Source of the DNA: Agrypnia vestita
Taxonomy: Eukaryota > Arthropoda > Insecta > Trichoptera > Phryganeidae
Assembly: GCA_016648135.1 (NCBI GenBank)
Contig: JADDOH010000496.1
Coordinates: 275,159-339,158 of the forward strand
Length of the DNA: 64,000 nt
Direction of reading: 5' to 3'
Part shown: positions 32,389 to 44,348 of the stretch, in pieces
Numbering within the stretch: position 1 is the stretch's first letter
How the letters are laid out: every line of letters starts with the position of its first letter
Program-made: the position numbers and the translations under genes
Notes under the pieces: model-generated
Told to the model about the DNA's origin: nothing
The model's input: the letters and a program-made list of their open reading frames with translations, nothing else
Database searches by the model: none

Positions 32389-33075
32389 AATTATTGAAAA
32401 TGATTAGTATAAAAGCAAACAGTAATTATTATTTGAAAAAATTAAATAAAGATTATTAAGTCAATATACCAGATTAATTTGATAAGAAGATAAAATAAAC
32501 CAAAAAAATTAAAAATTAAATAAAAACATTTTTTTAAACATTTAACAGAATATTATGAAATATTAAAATCTGAATAGTATGTTAATTACTGTGGTGGGAC
32601 TACGAGAGTTTTTTTTTATTTCGATATTTTTTTTCATACTATTCTAAAAAAATTGAAATGTGTGTAACGGATACATTGCATTCTTGGACCACCAATATAT
32701 ATTAAGATTGCTTAACGTAAATTTCTCGGCACACAACCTGGTTCAAGCCAATAAGTTCGACTTGTTTAAAAAAATGTTAATCTGTTAATTTAAGTAAAAA
32801 CTCGCTAATTTCTAAGCAATTATAAAAAATTGAAACTTGTACTACTCAAAAGTATGATATCTTATTATGATCTTAGTATGATAGCTTTATTACAAGAAGA
32901 TGTTTTTACTTAAGAGACTCTGTTTCGTACAAAATTTTAAAATAATAATATAATATTCTTAATATTACTCCTATTTTCATAGCTAAGCACTTGCGCTGTG
33001 AAAATAGGACTAATATGATGATCTCTTGTAATAAAATTCGAACACTAGATCACGAGGCGTGTCTTTGCTACTAGA
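32389..33075. other. AT-rich stretch with a degraded SINE copy at 32960-33065
   Basis: ACTCCTATTTTCATAGCTAA and GAAAATAGGACTAATATGAT (32965-33020) are two SINE-body words in opposite orientation, i.e. a rearranged SINE, followed by a degraded B-box region AATTCGAACACTAGATC. The remainder shows nothing. Confidence 0.4.
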
Positions 33076-33375
33076 ATAGTGATGGCTCGCGTGTCAAATT
33101 TGACATACCCCGACGTTTTGGGGTGACACGTCAGCCTTCACTAATAGCTGAATTATCAAAAGAAAAGCGTACTTAAGCAGAGGTATTAATAATAACAAAT
33201 TACCGATCCCAGCACGACAAATGCCACTTGATCAAAAGTATAAACAGGTATCCCACCGTAACTGTTCTTCAAACAGATAAGTTTGACAGCTCTATATCGG
33301 CTTTGATAAAAATATTTTTTCCCTATTTTTGACAGACCGAGCCCAAATGTTTCGCCATTACTGTACTGAAACAGT
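33075..33375. repeat. Dispersed repeat shared with 57.9-58.2 kb
   Basis: Shared ordered words: ATGGCTCGCGTGTCAAATTT versus ATGGCGAACCTGCGACACGC, then TCAGCCTTCACTA, and near the right end TTTTGACAGACCGAGCCCAA versus TTTTGACAAGACAAGCCCAA. No coding content was recognised; the class is unknown. Confidence 0.45.
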
Positions 33376-35635
33376 AAGCTACTCAAAGTTGACATTTGTA
33401 CGTCAAATTTCATTCCATTAATCAATGTACAGTTTGTCAGTTGGAATTATTATAATCTTCCTACCCACAGTTAAAACAAAATTAATGTTAATAACTAAAT
33501 GCTAATAAATAAATTTATATATCTAACTTTTCATAATAAATAGATTTTGTCTCTTTCTACTCAATCTAAAGATGATCTCAAAGTTTATCTTCAGATTAAA
33601 ATCTCAATAAGCAAGTTAACCTAACACGTTGTTGCGATTAAACTCATGTAAATCCTTAAACATGAAACTTTACAGTTTTAGGTAGTAATAAGCGATATTC
33701 AGTTTTTACTTTTTTACAAATTTATTGCGATAAATTTTTTGTATCATTCAAATATTCGGAGGTAACTTTGTAGCATTTTTTATTAGTATTTAATAGTAAT
33801 ATCAGAAATCAATCGGCTTTTGCCAAATGATGTTACTAGGACCTCCTTGAGGTATGTGGAAAGAAAGCCATAGTCGTTGCCTTTATGTTCTAAAAAAATA
33901 GTCTATGGTAAAGTACATCATTAATTACGAACTTGATATATTCTGATCATTACAATATTGAAAGTGTTCGGTATGACGAACTTCAAATAAATAATATATT
34001 TAAATAATATTATTATGTTACTGACTTTTAAAATCTCGATTATTCAAAAAAATTATGCAAATTAAAAGATGGAATTTATAAAATTCTTTTTTGAAATTAT
34101 GTATAAGTACATTTTTGTATGTATTATTTTAAGAATGATAAAATAAAATAAATTTAAAAAAAACACATTTGAATTTTATATATATTTTTTAAATAAACAT
34201 GTAAATAAGTCATAAATAAAATAAATCATAGTAATAAACATATTAAAAATAGTTATTTTTCCATTAAAAAAGGCGGTCTTTAGAAGACGTCAAAATTTTT
34301 TGTAAAATATAATTGCATTAATATTATTAAGAGACATGTAGACTTTACAGTTGAAGATGTTACAAATTAATTACTGATTGTAGGTTGCGGTTTATCTTTC
34401 ATTTGAAAATGACAACATTATCTTTTTAAAACGTGTGTTATAACATTTTATTTTTTTGTAGCAACAGAATACATTGGTAATGAAAATAATTAGTTCCAGA
34501 AAAATTGAAATATATGTATGTTAGGCAAGTTAAGTTAAAATTATCTAGGGTAGGTTAATTATGTACATTAATTAGATACGTACATACGTACATTAGAAAA
34601 AAAATGAAAATTCAAATATAAAAATAACATATTTTCCTGTCAGTAAAGTACACTTTTACATTGCTCAATAAGAGTTAATGGGTTTACTGGGCATTATTTC
34701 ATTGTCGCGTATCATTCCCGTCACGTGACTACAAAGAATAACAATAACGTATGTCTTGTAAGAAAAAACTTTTCAGACAAAAGTCAAATGTCTAGGGGTT
34801 ACTCACAATTTAAAGTAATCTTACAAAACCGTTTCTAAACTTCAACAGGGATGGCTGGCTTCTGTTGAAAAATAATCTAAAGAAAAATCCGTGTTATTAA
34901 TCCATTTTGTATACCACGAAAATTCTTCTTTGGCTTGGCTTTTATTATACAGGCATCTTACAAAACTGTATTAACAGTTTATACGCAAGGATACATTACA
35001 GTATATTTTATATTACATTACTTTTGTCCTTAATTAATAATATAATATAAAATAATAGACTTTTAAAATTATATGCCAATCATTAAAAAAATTTCACAGT
35101 TCACTGTAATATTTCTTTAGAATTTTTTCAATATTTTTTGTTTTGTAAAAAAATATGTCAGAAATATTGAAAAAAAATGCAAACTTTGATGTCGCATATC
35201 TTCATAACTATTGATATTAATTATGATAATAATTAGGTCATGATAGCTTGAACATTTTCGACTCATAATCAAGGTAGGTAGGAAGTCCTGCGAGGTTATT
35301 AATGTTTTCCAAATAACCCTGTGTATATAATTTTTCTAGCTCTTTTGACCAAAGAATTTATATGAGGCTTCCATCTTATATGTTAGTATCTATTAAAATA
35401 CCAAGATATTTTGTTTCATGCACTTTTTTAATAGATATGCAAGTTTGTGCACATGTGAATTTATGGTTAATATCATCTGCGTTTTTATGAATTATAATAT
35501 TGAAATCTCATGGATGGTCGAAGAATATATACAGTATCGTATTGGAATACAATGTTTTAGATTAAATAATTTTAGATTAAATAATTAAGTAGTGTTTTTA
35601 GTTTCTTACATGTGTATTTTATGTGATGTGTATGA
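33376..35635. other. AT-rich gene-free stretch
   Basis: No gene or repeat family recognised over ~2.2 kb. Confidence 0.4.
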
Positions 35636-35639
35636 TGTT

Positions 35640-35775
35640 CTTCTATTCTATATAATACTATACCAATATAGATATATAGTACTATACCAAATAGTCTATC
35701 TATATAGTACTATATAGTACTATACCTATCTATATAGTACTATACTAGATCTGTATAGTACTATACCAAATAGAC
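35640..35775. repeat. Tandem palindromic TATAGTACTATA array
   Basis: Six or so copies of TATAGTACTATA-like palindromes, interspersed with CCAAATAG and TATCTATA. Each unit is self-complementary. Confidence 0.75.
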
Positions 35776-35839
35776 CAGCATAAAAATACCATGTTTTTAG
35801 CCATTTGTTTACAGTTACTGGACATACTCTTACTTCTTC

Positions 35840-36245
35840 TTCTTTTAGTGCCCTATCAACTCAACGGACGTTAGCTGTCATGTTGGCTCTACAGTAGACT
35901 GGCCAAACCACTGTTTCGGGTTTTTCATTCATGATATTCTCCTTCTTCCAGGGCCTCGATGTCCGATGTTTCCCTGCATTAGGAAATGCAATATCTCATA
36001 CTTTTCTGGATGCCTCATCACATATCCGAGATATTGAAGTGTTCGGATTTTATATGTTTTAATAACTTCCTTTTCTTTATTCATTCGAACCATACTATTT
36101 TCACTCGTAACTCTGTCCATCCAACATATTTTGAGTATTCTTCTGTAGACCCACTTCTCGAATGCCTCAAATCGCTTTATCAATTCTTCGGTAAGAGTCT
36201 TTGCTTCAATTCCATAAAATATAAAAATCCTGTAAGAACGTAACT
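35840..36245 (-). mobile_element. Non-LTR retrotransposon fragment, RTE-like family B
   Basis: The minus-strand frame 35929-36183 carries IKRFEAFEKWVYRRILKICW, DRVTSENSMVRM and RTLQYLGYVMRHPEKYEIL, ending GPGRRRIS. This is the typical C-terminus of RTE-type ORF2 in insects. Upstream, YGIEAKTL-like residues are encoded near 36205-36215 in a shifted frame. It ends with AAAAGAAGAAGAAG at ~35840, the usual short tandem tail. It is 5'-truncated and broken. Confidence 0.78.
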
Positions 36246-36249
36246 TTGA

Positions 36250-36660
36250 CCAATCGCTTACCCTTACATATTTTACAAATTACAATTAATGACGATTGAA
36301 CAAAATTAATAAAATAAATTACATTGGAGAGTTCCATACATCTTACAACACAAAAACGTAGCGACCAAATTAGAAAAATCAGTCTCTAAACGACGCGACG
36401 TAATGTTCCAATCAATTCGTAGAACCAATCGGTTCTCAGTACAAATTGCTCAATATATTAAAGTGTCTGATTTCCTTCCTAAGTGTCGCGCGTAAACTTT
36501 TTAGGCCATCCATTACAATCCGGGGGGCTGTAATTCGACACTGAAAAACTACCCCCGTTAGAAAAGCCCGCGGAAACAGAATTAAACTCGAGTCCCGATA
36601 AGTGCCGCGGAAGATCGGGGATTTGAATCAATTTGTAGGGTATTTTTTAACTTAATTAAA
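36250..36660. other. GC-rich block (36360-36625)
   Basis: Holds GACGCGACGTAATGTTCC, two CCAAT motifs, AATCCGGGGGGCTGTAATTC and CCCGTTAGAAAAGCCCGCGG. No frame was recognised. It is a candidate conserved non-coding element. Confidence 0.33.
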
Positions 36661-37185
36661 TTATTCCTCGATTACAAATGTTTCGGCTGTACAGGGAATT
36701 TAAATGTCAGATCAAAACATGGTGAGTGGTGTTAAAACATTTTTCAATTTACATCAAATTCTTTTAAATTAGATATTATTACCAAAAACATCTTAGTTTA
36801 TCAATTATGTTTATTAAAATTAATAATTAACTGTATTTTTATATGTATATTCTGAAAACACTTACTGGATTTCGTCCACAGAGGGTTAATTAATAATTAT
36901 ATAAATTATATAAGGCTTACAGAGATATCTCATAGGTATCACTTGTTTCCTTCTTTAGGTGAGCATAGACTGAAGTGTGTTTCTGGTCTATGGGTTGTAT
37001 CTAACAGTTAGAGAGTTATATCTGATTGTTGATAATATTATTTGATGTATTTAAGTGTTTCTAAATTATTTTGACACAGGACTAAGTCTGTTTATACAGA
37101 ATGTGTTTGTTTGTATTGTTAAAATTACGGTTGTTTTCTGTAATAGGGATAGAATATTCTGAAAAATTATTGTTTGTGAGGCACC
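36661..37185. other. AT-rich stretch with the repeat shared with 4.75 kb
   Basis: GTTTCCTTCTTTAGGTGA and AGACTGAAGTGTG (36945-36985) match 4.75 kb. Otherwise unannotated. Confidence 0.35.
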
Positions 37186-37690
37186 TATTATATTGATGCG
37201 GGCATCTGATGAGGGTGAACGAAAATATCGCAACTGTGGCTTTTTCTTGAAAGCACTTAAACCCGGCCGAAAGGCTGCAAAATATCCAAGCTTTCCAATG
37301 AGGCACATTTTTGACGAATTTCGTCGTTATGCACCAATTCTACATCCCCACCGCCGCTGAAAACATATAAAAGCCGTGCGCTGGTATTGCCAGGCAGGTT
37401 ATTCTGTTCGGAAGACTCCAACAGTTTTCGCCTTCCTAGGTGGTGTCCTAGGAAGGCGAGGACTGGATAATAACGAGGCGTTCCTGGCGAACCTAGAGAA
37501 TGTGATCATCGCCGCAAGTATTCTCCTACTGAACCAAATCAGTACCAAGTTGAACTTGCATGAAGCTCGAATCTCATCATGTCTTTCCGTCAAGATTTTT
37601 CCGGCAAGAGCCTTCACCAAATCCGTGAACTGGGATCATCGAGAATCTCATCATAATACTGTATAGTGACCTAGAGACCTAAGTGCCTAT
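37186..37690 (+). repeat. Mixed-composition segment with TATA box and GC-rich hairpin, probably repeat-derived
   Basis: TATAAAAG (37366-37373) is preceded by GACGAATTTCGTC, and ~55 bases downstream lies a perfect hairpin CGCCTTCCTAGG (37429-37440), 6-base loop, CCTAGGAAGGCG (37447-37458). A 96-codon frame (37376-37666) covers the rest but lacks a convincing start or known domain, and a minus-strand frame overlaps it. CTGATGAGGGTGAACGAAAA (~37206) resembles the CTGATGA...GAAA motif. A promoter of a retroelement or small non-coding RNA is possible but unproven. Confidence 0.3.
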
Positions 37691-38038
37691 GCCGATTTTC
37701 TTTTATATTTCTGCGTGTGCTCTATATATCTGTACTGTTTATTCTCTATGTTTTTTTTTTTACTTTAAATATATTGTTTTTATAAAACTTTCTTCATTGT
37801 TTCTATGCCTCTTTGTCACTTGCACATACATTGAAACCGTCTACTCCGTTTCAATATTATTTAAATCTTGTTTCTGTCGATCTGTCTGTTCGTTCTTTAT
37901 GTCTATACCACGTTGCAATCGCCACATTCTACATAGTTCGTAACCCCCTAATGTTTTTCAATTGAATTATCCGTGTAGGAGGTTAGTTTCATATTTTGTT
38001 GTTTCTTGACTTTTGTACATGCGCCAATATTCCGGGAT
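37691..38038. other. T-rich unannotated stretch
   Basis: The open frame 37683-37943 is driven by T-runs (Phe/Cys/Tyr-rich) and is considered chance. Confidence 0.4.
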
Positions 38039-38039
38039 G

Positions 38040-38350
38040 GTGGTACATCTAAAACGACGTCACGTCCGCGTGTTCAAATATCTCGTAACAATGTTTACAG
38101 TACGTTGACAAATATGAATCCATCCTCGCGCCCATAAATCACCATCGGAACCAATCCGCAGCGAAATGGAGCTCAGTGTCACACGTCACGGACGGGTCCG
38201 AACCCTAATCCGTTTATTTAGTTTGACGTATCACGTGTGTTTGTTAGTGTCGGCCCCCGACCAATCGGCTGTCAGTCGTCTGGTGACGTCACTCCGGGAC
38301 CCTAATGCCCGGGCTCGAGTTACATAACAACACTCGAGTGACGTTTCTTT
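38040..38350. promoter_or_regulatory. Candidate enhancer: clustered factor-site motifs
   Basis: A ~310-bp block with a perfect CRE (TGACGTCA, 38284-38291), a second ACGTCA (38057), an E-box CACGTG (38232-38237), AACAATG (Sox-like, 38087) running into GTTTAC (forkhead-like, 38093), ATAAATCA (homeodomain-like, 38134), two CCAAT words and two CTCGAG palindromes (38314, 38333). It has no coding frame and no recognised repeat. The motif density, not any single site, is the evidence. Confidence 0.35.
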
Positions 38351-39589
38351 ATGGATTCAGGGAATAGCAAGAAGTACTTTTAAAAAGAGACAAATTATCA
38401 TACTTAGAGCAGAGCGAAAAGAAAAAAAAACGATTTTAAAAGGACTCTTCTATATCATAGGGTCTTATTTTTTTTAACAGTTTTAACTCTGTTAGGGATA
38501 AACTTGCAAGGTGACACATTGCATATATAAACACTAGAAACATACATGTTTTCAAAATATCAATGCTATGCTATCACGTACAAAATAGGCAAAAAATGGT
38601 GCAAGTGGCGAAAAAGCTAACAATATAAAATTTGTAAGGAATATTATTGATACAAAGTAAGATGAGCATCGCAAATTTAAGATGAATATTGCGGTTGTTA
38701 TGCATGAAACAATTATCATAAGTTAAGAATTGAGATTTATATTTTGTGCTCTAGGGGTTCAAATTATTGTAAAGAAAGTGGATGTTGCTGTGCAGAAGTG
38801 TCTTTTTGATGACAATAATGATATGTGAGTAATGATGTCCCCGTGAGGAAAAAATCGTATTGTATTCCTGTAAAATTTGAACATACTCAAAATATTCTGA
38901 ATATATAAAAAGTGGTCTAAAACGGAGTTACAAAACTAACCCATAAAAACCAAGTTTTTACAATACTCCCTTTCGCTTTGAATCAGGTTTCATGACTACA
39001 CGCGTCGGGCTAATTACTTATGTAGAATGACGTCAATTTGAAAAAACCATTAAAATTTCTAAAAATCCGAAATTATACTATAATTTATTTTTTTTAAACT
39101 AAAATTTGTTAGATCATTTTTATAGTCACCACGAGTTTGCCTGCAAAGTTTCAGTTCTATTTGATCACGGAAAAAGGGTTAAAAATCGATACAAAGTTTT
39201 TTCGTCAGACAAGCAAGCAAGCAGACGCTACGAGTTAAAAGAAAGGGAGTAAAAATAGAAATAAGTTTCAGGCGTACTCAAGTGTGTTTGTGAATAATTT
39301 GGAAGAATGACACATATAAAGAATATTGCTTTAAAAACTTTCAAACTATCAAAAATATGGCTTTGCCTATCTCATTGCCAATGGCGGCATCTGTATGGGA
39401 ATAACAATTTTTTCAGTCACAGGTAACGGTAGTAGAGATACAATACGCATATGATATGAGGTGTGCATTTTAAACATATATATACAACTTCAAAAAGATT
39501 TAATAGATGTCTATCATGGATGAAATAGGTGTTATTGTTGAATTGGAAATTGGTGAATTACATTGCGTAAACTGATCACTTAAGCCAGC
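38351..39589. other. AT-rich stretch with (CAAG)n near 39205
   Basis: GACAAGCAAGCAAGCAGACG marks a short tandem tail, possibly the end of an old LINE or Helitron running through 38930-39240. No coding was recognised. Confidence 0.35.
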
Positions 39590-39692
39590 CATACGATAGG
39601 TCGTAAGCCCTATGGATATCCCAAAAAAACTTTCATACCTACTTTCCCATACAAAAAATAGCTTCTTCTCTGTGAGACATCTATAATACACC
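39590..39692 (-). repeat. Arm of the foldback MITE family
   Basis: Reversed, it reads TATAGATGTCTCACAGAGA, GAAGCTATTTTTTGTATGGG and AAAGTAGGTATGAAAGT, matching the arms at 31166-31330. Confidence 0.6.
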
Positions 39693-41016
39693 GGGAATAA
39701 TTAATTAAAGAAAATTCATGACTTCATTTCATAGGAGAGATATATTTCATAAAAGCGTGTCTGTATTGCATATCCCTGCACTAGAATTATTTGATGATAT
39801 TTTAATAAATTACTACTGTATGATGTATTCTATATGCTTTTGGCTGCGTTATATGGATTTGTAAAATATGAATGATATTATTTTGGTTTAAGTAATCTAT
39901 CTTATAATGGCACTTTTCCAAAGCATCATCTGTAGGCCAGAGATAAATAATGTTCGTAGCGCTCTATTGAAGTACTAATACATCAATTGATACTCGTACC
40001 AAGGTACTATAAACTGTGGGTGTTAAATATGATATTTTGTTGATCATTGAGTCATACTTATAAACCTTGTTACATCTATTTGAGTTAAATATTTTTTTCT
40101 ATTTTTTACTGCTTAAGTTGAAACTAAACGAACATTGTCGTTGTCTAACTAGCAATAATTTTTCGGAATTTTCGAACCACATCATAGATAGTAATCATTA
40201 TTTTCATTCATGTCCTAATAAACTTCTCCATCCCATCAGTCCTGATCCCATCCATCCCGTCAGTCCCATCACATCAGCCTTGATGATGAACGTCGGCCAG
40301 AAACGTCGTAAAACACGGCATAATACCCCAGAAGATTATTCACTCCGTGTCGGGTAAGAGAAAAATAAATAATTTTGAAAGTTTGGAAATTAAGCAAAAT
40401 TTGAACTCGGGTATTAATTTACTTAACAATATTTCCTTCATTAACTTTTCTCCTCATCTATCAATATTCCCTTTACAACTACCTTTACACCAGTAACTTC
40501 GGCTTATTTTTTAGTACCCATCCATTATAATTTATGTTTGAACAAATCAATGTGAAAATTCTGTATTTAAAAGTAGTCAGTTTGATGTTTCACCTGTGGA
40601 TGAGAAATTCTGTTTTTCTCGAAACTTAAGTAGAACAAAAAATATAAAATAGTAGTAAACTCACATATAGGTGAAAAGGTTTATATTATTTAATGAACAT
40701 AATGAATAATCCTACAACGTAAACGCCAAATCCATCAATAATATGATATTTTGGATTTAACAATTTCTCTTCTGGTGAACGGAGGACAAAACATATAGTT
40801 TAAGATGAACCAGAAAAATTGCTGCACATTTTTGGAGCATAGTAGAATAAAAACTTCAAAACAGTCATTTTATTTACATATCCTAAAGGAATGTTCATCA
40901 CAGGAAGGATTCAAAGCCCATCCTCCGACGGGTGCAAAAGACGAAGGGAGCACGATTTTGTGATAAAAAATGCGACAAAGATATTAACATAATTATATTA
41001 TTTTTAAATGTAATAA
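39693..41016. other. AT-rich stretch with repeat words at 40280-40340
   Basis: ATGATGAACGTCGGCCAGAA and ACACGGCATAATACCCCAGA repeat those at 21.35-21.4 kb, although the stem segment is deleted here. No coding feature. Confidence 0.4.
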
Positions 41017-41437
41017 TCTGTACTAATATATAAAGAAGTAAAGTTTGCATGTTTGGATGTATGAGGTAATCTCCGAAACTATTCATCCGATTTAAAAATT
41101 CTACTATTCTAACTATTCACTAACAAACTATAGAATTTACTTTCATAGTAGAAGTAGGTTATATATTATCACGTTAAAATAAAAATTATTTCCGTAGTGA
41201 TCTATTTCACGACTAAAGTCGACGAAAAAATGGTCGAGCGATGGTTTTTTTACGAACGCTGCCTTAAAGTTAAGAGATATTTAAATACTTTCTATGAAAA
41301 AGTTATAGAACTCAATAAATTCTATAAAAAAGTCCTTGTCAACATATATCTATATTTTAATGTTAATATACAAATTGATAAAATATGACTAACAGTTACT
41401 AATAATCTACGCGTGCGAAGCCGCGCGGGCACAGCTA
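41017..41437 (+). mobile_element. Non-autonomous Helitron with both ends, 421 bp
   Basis: The 5' end is TCTGTACTAATATATAAAG after an A (41016). The 3' end is GCGAAGCCGCGCGGGCACAG followed by CTAG (41434-41437) before a T. Insertion between A and T without target duplication is the Helitron rule. AAGTTTGCATGTTTGGATGT and GGTAATCTCCGAAAC are common words of lepidopteran Helitrons. No Rep/helicase is encoded; the plus frame 41197-41388 is AT-driven. Confidence 0.75.
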
Positions 41438-42280
41438 GTATATACTATAATGTGTATTGTAAACTCTAAGATATGATACCTTGATACGTCCATGCTGGTG
41501 GTGTGAAGACCTCGATGATAATATGAGCGTCATATTCCCGTAGTATTTTTTTTATTTCAAAAAAGTCTTGATCAGAGGCTTTGACTATGAATAAAGTTAA
41601 AAACTATAGTCACAGTCTTGACACGTTGAGAAAAATAATTTGACGTTTTTATATACAAAAACGATTTTTACGAACATGTGGAAATCATATTTAATTTTCT
41701 CTGCTGCTTATATGGCGACTTCCACAAGCCCTATTGGCAGATATTTTCGGCTGTAATTCAATTACTTTAATTCTTGAAATAAAGAAAAAGAGACAGAAGC
41801 ATAAAAAACGGTTATTACTTATAATTGGTTGATGTTTTTAGCACTGATGTTACAATTATGGCATATATAGGTAAGTATCAACATGCAAAGATTTGATCAG
41901 TATACTCGCAACAATAATAAATTAGAAATAAATTATATTTCTAAGTAGTTTCCAATAAAAGAAAAAAAAAATTCTTCCAAAACTAATAGGGGAAATATCT
42001 ATGTTTATATATATATAAACAATGATTAGTATAAAAGGGAAAAGTAATAATTAAAACGTTTAACAAAATAATAAAATAAAGAATTGTAAGTAAAAAATAA
42101 ATTCAAAACAGTACTAATTCAAGGAGAACAAAAAATAAATAAAAATTACAATTAAACAACTAAAAAGGCCAATAAATTTCGAAAACTTATTTCCAAGGCG
42201 ATGCATTTGTGTTATCGGTGAATTTAAGGTATAGTTATTCCTGTGGATCCCGACAAAGACCACTTCGTGATGTCTAATTA
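41438..42280. other. AT-rich unannotated stretch
   Basis: Nothing recognised. Confidence 0.4.
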
Positions 42281-42350
42281 TTTGTCTAATAATGAAGTAT
42301 GAAATTTCTTTGCATATATCAAAAGAAATTGATACTTCATCATTAGATAA
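42281..42350. repeat. Hairpin of pre-miRNA size
   Basis: The left arm (42281-42312: TCTAATAATGAAGTAT, AAATTTCTTTG) and right arm (42320-42350, reversed: TCTAATGATGAAGTAT, AATTTCTTTTG) pair with only a few mismatches around a short loop. It abuts a Helitron 3' end at 42351, so it may be transposon-derived. No known miRNA seed was recognised. Confidence 0.6.
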
Positions 42351-42560
42351 CTAGCCGTACACCCGTGAAAAATCACGGGACATAATTAAATTAATGTAAA
42401 TGTCAAGACAGTCAAGTAGCGCGACCTTTGCATGTGGCCTGAGCCGCGCGCTGATTGACGTGTCACACTCGGCTGCCCGCTCCTCAATAGCGACTAGTCA
42501 GGGTTGTAGTTGTAATTCCAGGAAGTTAAGGAAGGACATTCAATGTTACGATAGTTGGTT
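42351..42560 (-). mobile_element. Helitron 3' end and part of the body (CCCGTGA hairpin type)
   Basis: CTAG at 42351-42354, spacer, then the hairpin CCCGTGA-AAAA-TCACGGG (42362-42379). The body includes GCGCGACCTTTGCATGTGGC, GCCGCGCGCTGATTGACGTG and TAATTCCAGGAAGTTA, parallel to 25.23-25.34 kb and 52.69-52.74 kb. The other end is not clear. The plus frame 42400-42624 lies inside and is not considered a gene. Confidence 0.6.
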
Positions 42561-44189
42561 TACAACACTTATACTACAAATTTTATTCTTCACTAAATAT
42601 TATTTGTACTTATCAAAGTTATAAACATTACTTGTAAACTTTGACTGTCTCAATACATATTTTTTTCTGCGTAACAAAGTACCATAATAAATAGTGCAAT
42701 GTTGGATAGTTGTAAGGATAGGGGGATTAGATAGGACCTGCGAAAGGAAATTCAAAACATGGAGAATATAAGGAGGTTTAAACTGGAGTGCAAAAACTTT
42801 ATTGTAAAAACTTTAAAATGATTATATGGAATGCAATTTGTCTAAGTTAAATCATATATTAGCCCACACAACATTATGTGTGGAACTAAATAATTAAGAT
42901 AAATAAATAAACAAATAATTATTCATGAACATGAAGATTGTGTATTTTTTATTGGAATAAATCCATTAAGTACAGCTCTGGAGTACTTGAGACAACCGTT
43001 CATTATAGAAGAAAATATTATCTTGTAATTTTGAATCTCGTTGAGATCTCCATTTAAGCCTCGTTCTGAAATTTTATCTTGATCCGCAAAATATGGAACA
43101 GTTCACCTAGTCACTAGACACTTTATAAAAGGATCTAAAACAACATACGGTACCAATAATTGCAAATGATATCACACAGCATCTTTTTGTACAGTAGCTT
43201 TCTATTTCTGGGGGTTTAATATCCAATTTAAGTGTTCCAGACATGCTTCAGTGACAGTAATGGATTGCCCTTTGGTTAAGGTTCCTGAAATCCTTGTTAC
43301 AAGGACATCCAGTCCCTGATGCTATCATTTTCACGTCGACTTTGCCACATCATCAAATTAATGAGATGGTTTTTTCGATGTACTTGGGTGGTCATAAAGA
43401 GAATCAGTCTTATAGCTATAATTTAGAACTGATCCCTGGAAAAATGAACAAGAATGTTATTTAACATGAAATTGATGAGTTTTCATGTATTTATTACATG
43501 TTTTGTGTAAGTTCTAAAAAAATTGCGTTTTATTTTCTGAAGTGCTAATTACCTACTCGTTAACGGATATCGCAGATGTGATGACGGAATATCATCTTCC
43601 ATACTATGAACGTTCACACAGGACAGGGAAAATAAGTCTTTTAATTGAGGGTTAAAACTCTTATTTGCAAAAATTTCACAACCATGTTAGTATTAAGATA
43701 GGTAAATACAAGTATTAACGAGGATTTACCGAGGATTTTCAACAAAGATTACAGATTTAACGAGGATTTTCAAAAAATAGTACAGTCCTCTTTTTCTTGG
43801 AAACCTACTCACAAATTCTTATGAGGGTTGTATGTTCGCGAATAGATTGTCAAGATATTAATTAAAAATAAAGATGTATCTATTAATTCGACTGCTTGGA
43901 TAATCAGTGTAGATTTTAAATAAATCTAATCTTTTGGAATTAAAGAAAAATATTTTTTGAACAAATTAGATTAATCAAACTGTGATAGGAATGCGGATTT
44001 TTTCCCGAGAAACTATTATATATCGCCACAGTAATCAACTATGATAATTACAAATTTGAGACATACTCGTTATGACATACTCGGTATGGTCTTGTATAAA
44101 TGATATATCTACCTATCTTCCTTTTTCAAAAAGTAATCAACTTTATATATTGAAATCCCAATAACCTTTGAGTAATAATGCCGGGATAA
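42561..44189. other. AT-rich stretch with a possible decayed coding relic
   Basis: On the minus strand between ~43310 and ~42950 one frame runs ~125 codons with only three stops and words like VTRISGTLTKGQSITVTEAC. This could be a transposon coding relic, but I cannot name a family. Nothing else was recognised. Confidence 0.25.
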
Positions 44190-44300
44190 ATCTTGCTTAT
44201 TGATCTAGTGGTGAAGACACTTTCCTAGTGATCCAATGATCGTGGGTTCGATCCTCACTCCAGATCAGTAAATAAGCCATTAGCCGTCATTAGGTTTGAA
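44190..44300 (+). mobile_element. tRNA-like SINE head
   Basis: A box TGATCTAGTGG (44201-44211) and perfect B box GGTTCGATCC (44245-44254), followed by the body-like words CTCCAGATCAGTAAATAAGC. The 5' side does not pair with the 3' side as an acceptor stem, so it is a SINE, not a tRNA gene. Confidence 0.6.
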
Positions 44301-44348
44301 TATATATACTTTATATGTATCATTAACCCTGAGTATAATAAATTCAAC

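Noticed and set aside
37206..37226. CTGATGAGGGTGAACGAAAA as a true hammerhead
   Set aside because: The stem between the two core parts is too short to form (a single closing pair).
42950..43310. Minus-strand coding-like relic with three stops in ~125 codons
   Set aside because: Stops are fewer than expected by chance, but I recognise no family and cannot support a gene or pseudogene call beyond a note.
44201..44254. tRNA gene on the plus strand
   Set aside because: A and B boxes are present, but the cloverleaf stems do not form and a SINE-like body follows.
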